Shown: in pieces, positions 61,379 through 64,000 of the stretch
Position numbering within the stretch: position 1 is the first letter of the stretch
How the letters are laid out: each line of letters begins with the position of its first letter
Source of the DNA: Elymus sibiricus
Lineage: Eukaryota; Streptophyta; Magnoliopsida; Poales; Poaceae
DNA length: 64,000 nucleotides
Assembly: GCA_039707655.1 (NCBI GenBank)
Contig: CM077667.1
Location: 543,844,222-543,908,221, forward strand
Direction of reading: 5' to 3'
Translations under genes and position numbers: made by a program
Notes under the pieces: generated by a model
Told to the model about the DNA's origin: nothing
The model's database searches: none
The model's input: only the letters and a program-made list of their open reading frames with translations

Positions 61379-61381
61379 TAA

Positions 61382-63700
61382 GTAAAGCGAAAGGATTCTA
61401 CCATTTCTGTTGGGCCAGCATGATAGTGGATTCGAGGAGGTCCGTCTAGAAAAACAAGTTGGGTGCCAGGGGCTGAGCTTGTTAGCTTTTCGTTAATGAC
61501 ATGCCTCTTCAATTATCTACATATGTAGAAGTATCCAACTTCAATTGTATGGTATTACTTATCTCTTAGGTATGTAAATAAGAAAAAAATTAGTCATTCA
61601 TTTCGGTAAACTAAATTTGACATAACTATGACTTTTGGTAATCACAATATAAACACAACTTACTATCGAATCCACGGTGCCTGTCTCACACCTTCATCCT
61701 TCTTTCCCGATAAATAGAGGAGCACCCCTCCATTCCAAGGGGTGAAAACTTGAAAGTTAGCTTTGGTGGATGATGTTCAACATTTCTTCTCATCTTTAAA
61801 CTATTTTTAGGAGCTCTGGTTTATTTTGATCAATTTTTAGGGGACGCTTAAAGCAAGAGTGTTGAATTTTATAGTGGTGATGGTCTAGAACTAGCTTCGT
61901 TGAGGAAAGTGTTCCTGGCTGGCTATACAATTCAACCATAGGTGGAGAAACAGCTCAAATAACACTTATTATGTTTGTTTAGCCATGACTTTTAGTTCAC
62001 AAGGAATCCACGTTGATTTACTATTGTATGTTCCTTGCAACCTGAAGGCATGCTAAATTTTAAACAGGGACGTTTTTCATGATACCCCGCAATCCTACCA
62101 TGGACATTGTATGTCCGGAACAAATATTGCATGCCTATTCCAGTGAACAACAACCAAATGATGCAGATTGCAGAGGACAATTCAGTAGCTAGCTAGGGCC
62201 CTTCATGTACTACAAAGTGGTGAGTCGGCTGGTAGGTGTTGCATACATTACAACAAATTATGTATCCTGGTTGATTTATATCCCATATTGAGCATTCATT
62301 ATCCATGTGTGGATCAAGCTGAATCATGTTTATTTTATTTTTGCTTCACATGGCTTGGAGTTCTGGGCAACGTCCAATGGTACAACTAATTTCTTACGAC
62401 CAATTGGATGTGCAACAGAAATTGGCTATATATGTTGATGGGTGTTGGCCTCAGGCTTAGGCTCGGCTTTACTTTGCTAATACTATCCGTCTAGAACAAC
62501 ACATTTTAAGACACGCTGAAAGAAATATAGAAGAACTTGATAGATGGTTACCAGTTCTAATACAGGAAGCTGGCTAGATAGACTCGCTCCTAGCATGTAT
62601 GAGAAATTACATAGACACAAGCCACCATCTCTGGTAGAGGTGATGGAATGATGGATTTTTTGGGTGGAACCTACTACTATCTAAAATTTTGTGACTATTT
62701 CTTAACTTCACATAGATGGGTCGTGGACTCGTTTCCTTGATGTCACATACCACATCCAGCACAACAAAACATGGGATACACGATCTTGTTTACAAACTTA
62801 ACATGAACAGTTACTAGCTAATTGCCCGTTTGTTGCTACGGGGGCATAAATATTCTAGTGTTCCGATACTAATCGTGTTCGACATATACCTTAAACCCAC
62901 CATATTCTAATGCATGAAATGATTTGATTTGATTGAATGAATGCGAAAGATTTGATTTGATTTTCCGTGTATGACATATTGCTAGAATGAATTGATTTAA
63001 TTTCCCTCACAAACGTAGTATATACCATGGAATTCCAATTTTAGGGGAGGTTTTATGGTTGTCAAGCGAGATATTCTCTGCATCGTGACATTACAAATCC
63101 CTAAAGAGTTGCATGTGTTATTATGGGGATACAACACCACTTACTAATCAGTATCCCAGATTTTATAATATTGAAATGGATAAGGACACCTGTATTGCAA
63201 CTATGTTGTCCTCTGGCCCACTGAATGTGTCCTTTTGACGAGTTCTAATTGGACCGAACCTTTGGAATGTTCTTTGTGACGCCTTGCCAATATTCATCTA
63301 GGGGATGATAGTCTTTTTGAGATGGATTTGCAATGGAATGGGAAATTCTCCACATGAGTTATGTCGTCCCATGTGAAAAAAATTGCTCTCAACACTCAAA
63401 TCCCTCTAAAGGTAGAGATTTTTGTATGGAATATGCGCATGTAAGAATTGGTGTTTGTTTTTGTAACAATTGTTGTGAGGTCGATGAAGCTTTAATTTTC
63501 TTGTGTCATTTTGCATTGAACTTTTTGAGTTGCTATCCCAATGGGTATGGCTTGTGATCTTGCACAATTGATATATCATGCATTTGGGGTGAAGTGCCTT
63601 TGCCTATCTTTGCGGTTAGAGTGATATATATCCACTCTTAATAAAAAGATATATATCAGGTTTGTATGGTTGGCTTTGGTAGTGGACGAAATCACTGTTC
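61382..63700. other. No recognisable gene
   Basis: Mostly AT-rich sequence with scattered short frames; the longest (63333-63557, plus, 74 codons) has no known motif. A phrase near 62818 (taattgcccgtttgttgctacggg) resembles a sequence common at grass transposon ends, but I cannot delimit an element. Confidence 0.5.
63630..63658. repeat. AT-rich perfect inverted repeat
   Basis: tgatatatatc and gatatatatca (11 bp each) are separated by about 15 bases. No function can be assigned. Confidence 0.6.
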
Positions 63701-63787
63701 TGACCTTATCAGAAAACTGTAGCACAAAATGAACTCTCCACGAAAGTATTTCACAATCTGACCCTTTTTGCAATGCCAGGAACCGTG

Positions 63788-63878
63788 GCGTTTCTGCTCC
63801 ACATGGAAACGCCGAGCTAGACAGCGTTGCTGCTCCACATGAAAATGCCGAGCTAGCCAGCGTTGCTGCACATATGGA
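63788..63878. repeat. 36-bp tandem repeat (about 2.5 copies)
   Basis: The unit ctgctccacatggaaacgcc-gagctagacagcgttg recurs with small changes. ggaaacgcc/ggcgtttc motifs in both orientations continue to the window edge (to 64000), suggesting the end of a transposon cut off by the window. Confidence 0.7.
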
Positions 63879-64000
63879 AACGCCGGGGGCTTTGGCGTTT
63901 GAAACTTTTCTGGCAAGGCCAATGGCTTTGGCGTTTCTTCCCTAGATATTTAAGTGGCCGTGGGGCTCGCTGACGTGGTAGGCTGGAAACGCCAAAGGCG

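Noticed and set aside
1..64000. tRNA or rRNA genes, including a 5S segment in the LTRs as in Cassandra elements
   Set aside because: No cloverleaf, A/B box pair or 5S-like sequence was recognised by eye. A tRNAscan/Infernal run would be the decisive check.

Overview
The window looks like intergenic DNA from a large grass genome, most likely Triticeae (wheat, Aegilops or a relative). That inference rests on the element types and on their protein sequences, which resemble wheat CACTA TNP2, Athila-type Gypsy and LINE proteins as I remember them. No intact host gene is visible. Almost everything is transposable elements, nested in one another and in remnants of one host gene.

Layout. 1-1901: non-coding, with a diverged direct duplication (1-190 and 561-754). 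1902-2144 and 40014-40275: two halves of an F-box/KIB1-4 (DUF295)-like coding sequence. 2145-40008: a tandem array of a small non-autonomous LTR retrotransposon on the minus strand, with 24 LTRs alternating with 23 short internal domains (about 378 bp) that carry only a primer binding site and a polypurine tract. The whole array is bounded by one perfect 5-bp target-site duplication, TACCT (2140-2144 and 40009-40013). With the array and one TSD copy removed, the flanking reading frame runs through in phase. The array therefore grew from a single insertion, or inserted as a concatemer, and is not a conventional satellite. A CACTA DNA transposon (13639-23265) split LTR 9. Left of it all complete units are 1384 bp and nearly identical in higher-order blocks; right of it most are about 1030 bp and more diverged.

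40276-44663: a candidate 298-bp LTR, unrecognised open frames that include a decayed fragment of a UBP3/UBP4-type ubiquitin-specific protease, and a 1.3-kb element with long terminal inverted repeats (Mutator-like). 46586-46740: a 5'-truncated LINE end with an 11-bp TSD. 48582-60305: a LINE (minus strand) whose 3' UTR was split by a 10.1-kb Athila-like Gypsy element (48601-58691, minus strand). The Gypsy gag-pol is broken by several stops and frameshifts, and the element carries an extra ORF downstream of integrase behind an LTR-like promoter segment. 60419-61378: a PIF/Harbinger-type element with TAA TSDs. 61382-64000: unassigned, ending in a 36-bp tandem repeat.

The most notable object is the LTR array. 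It shows how a minimal retroelement can be turned into satellite-like DNA, with nested levels of duplication: a 351-bp subrepeat within LTRs, 1384/1032-bp units, 2768- and 4152-bp blocks on the left, and 8560-bp-spaced blocks on the right.
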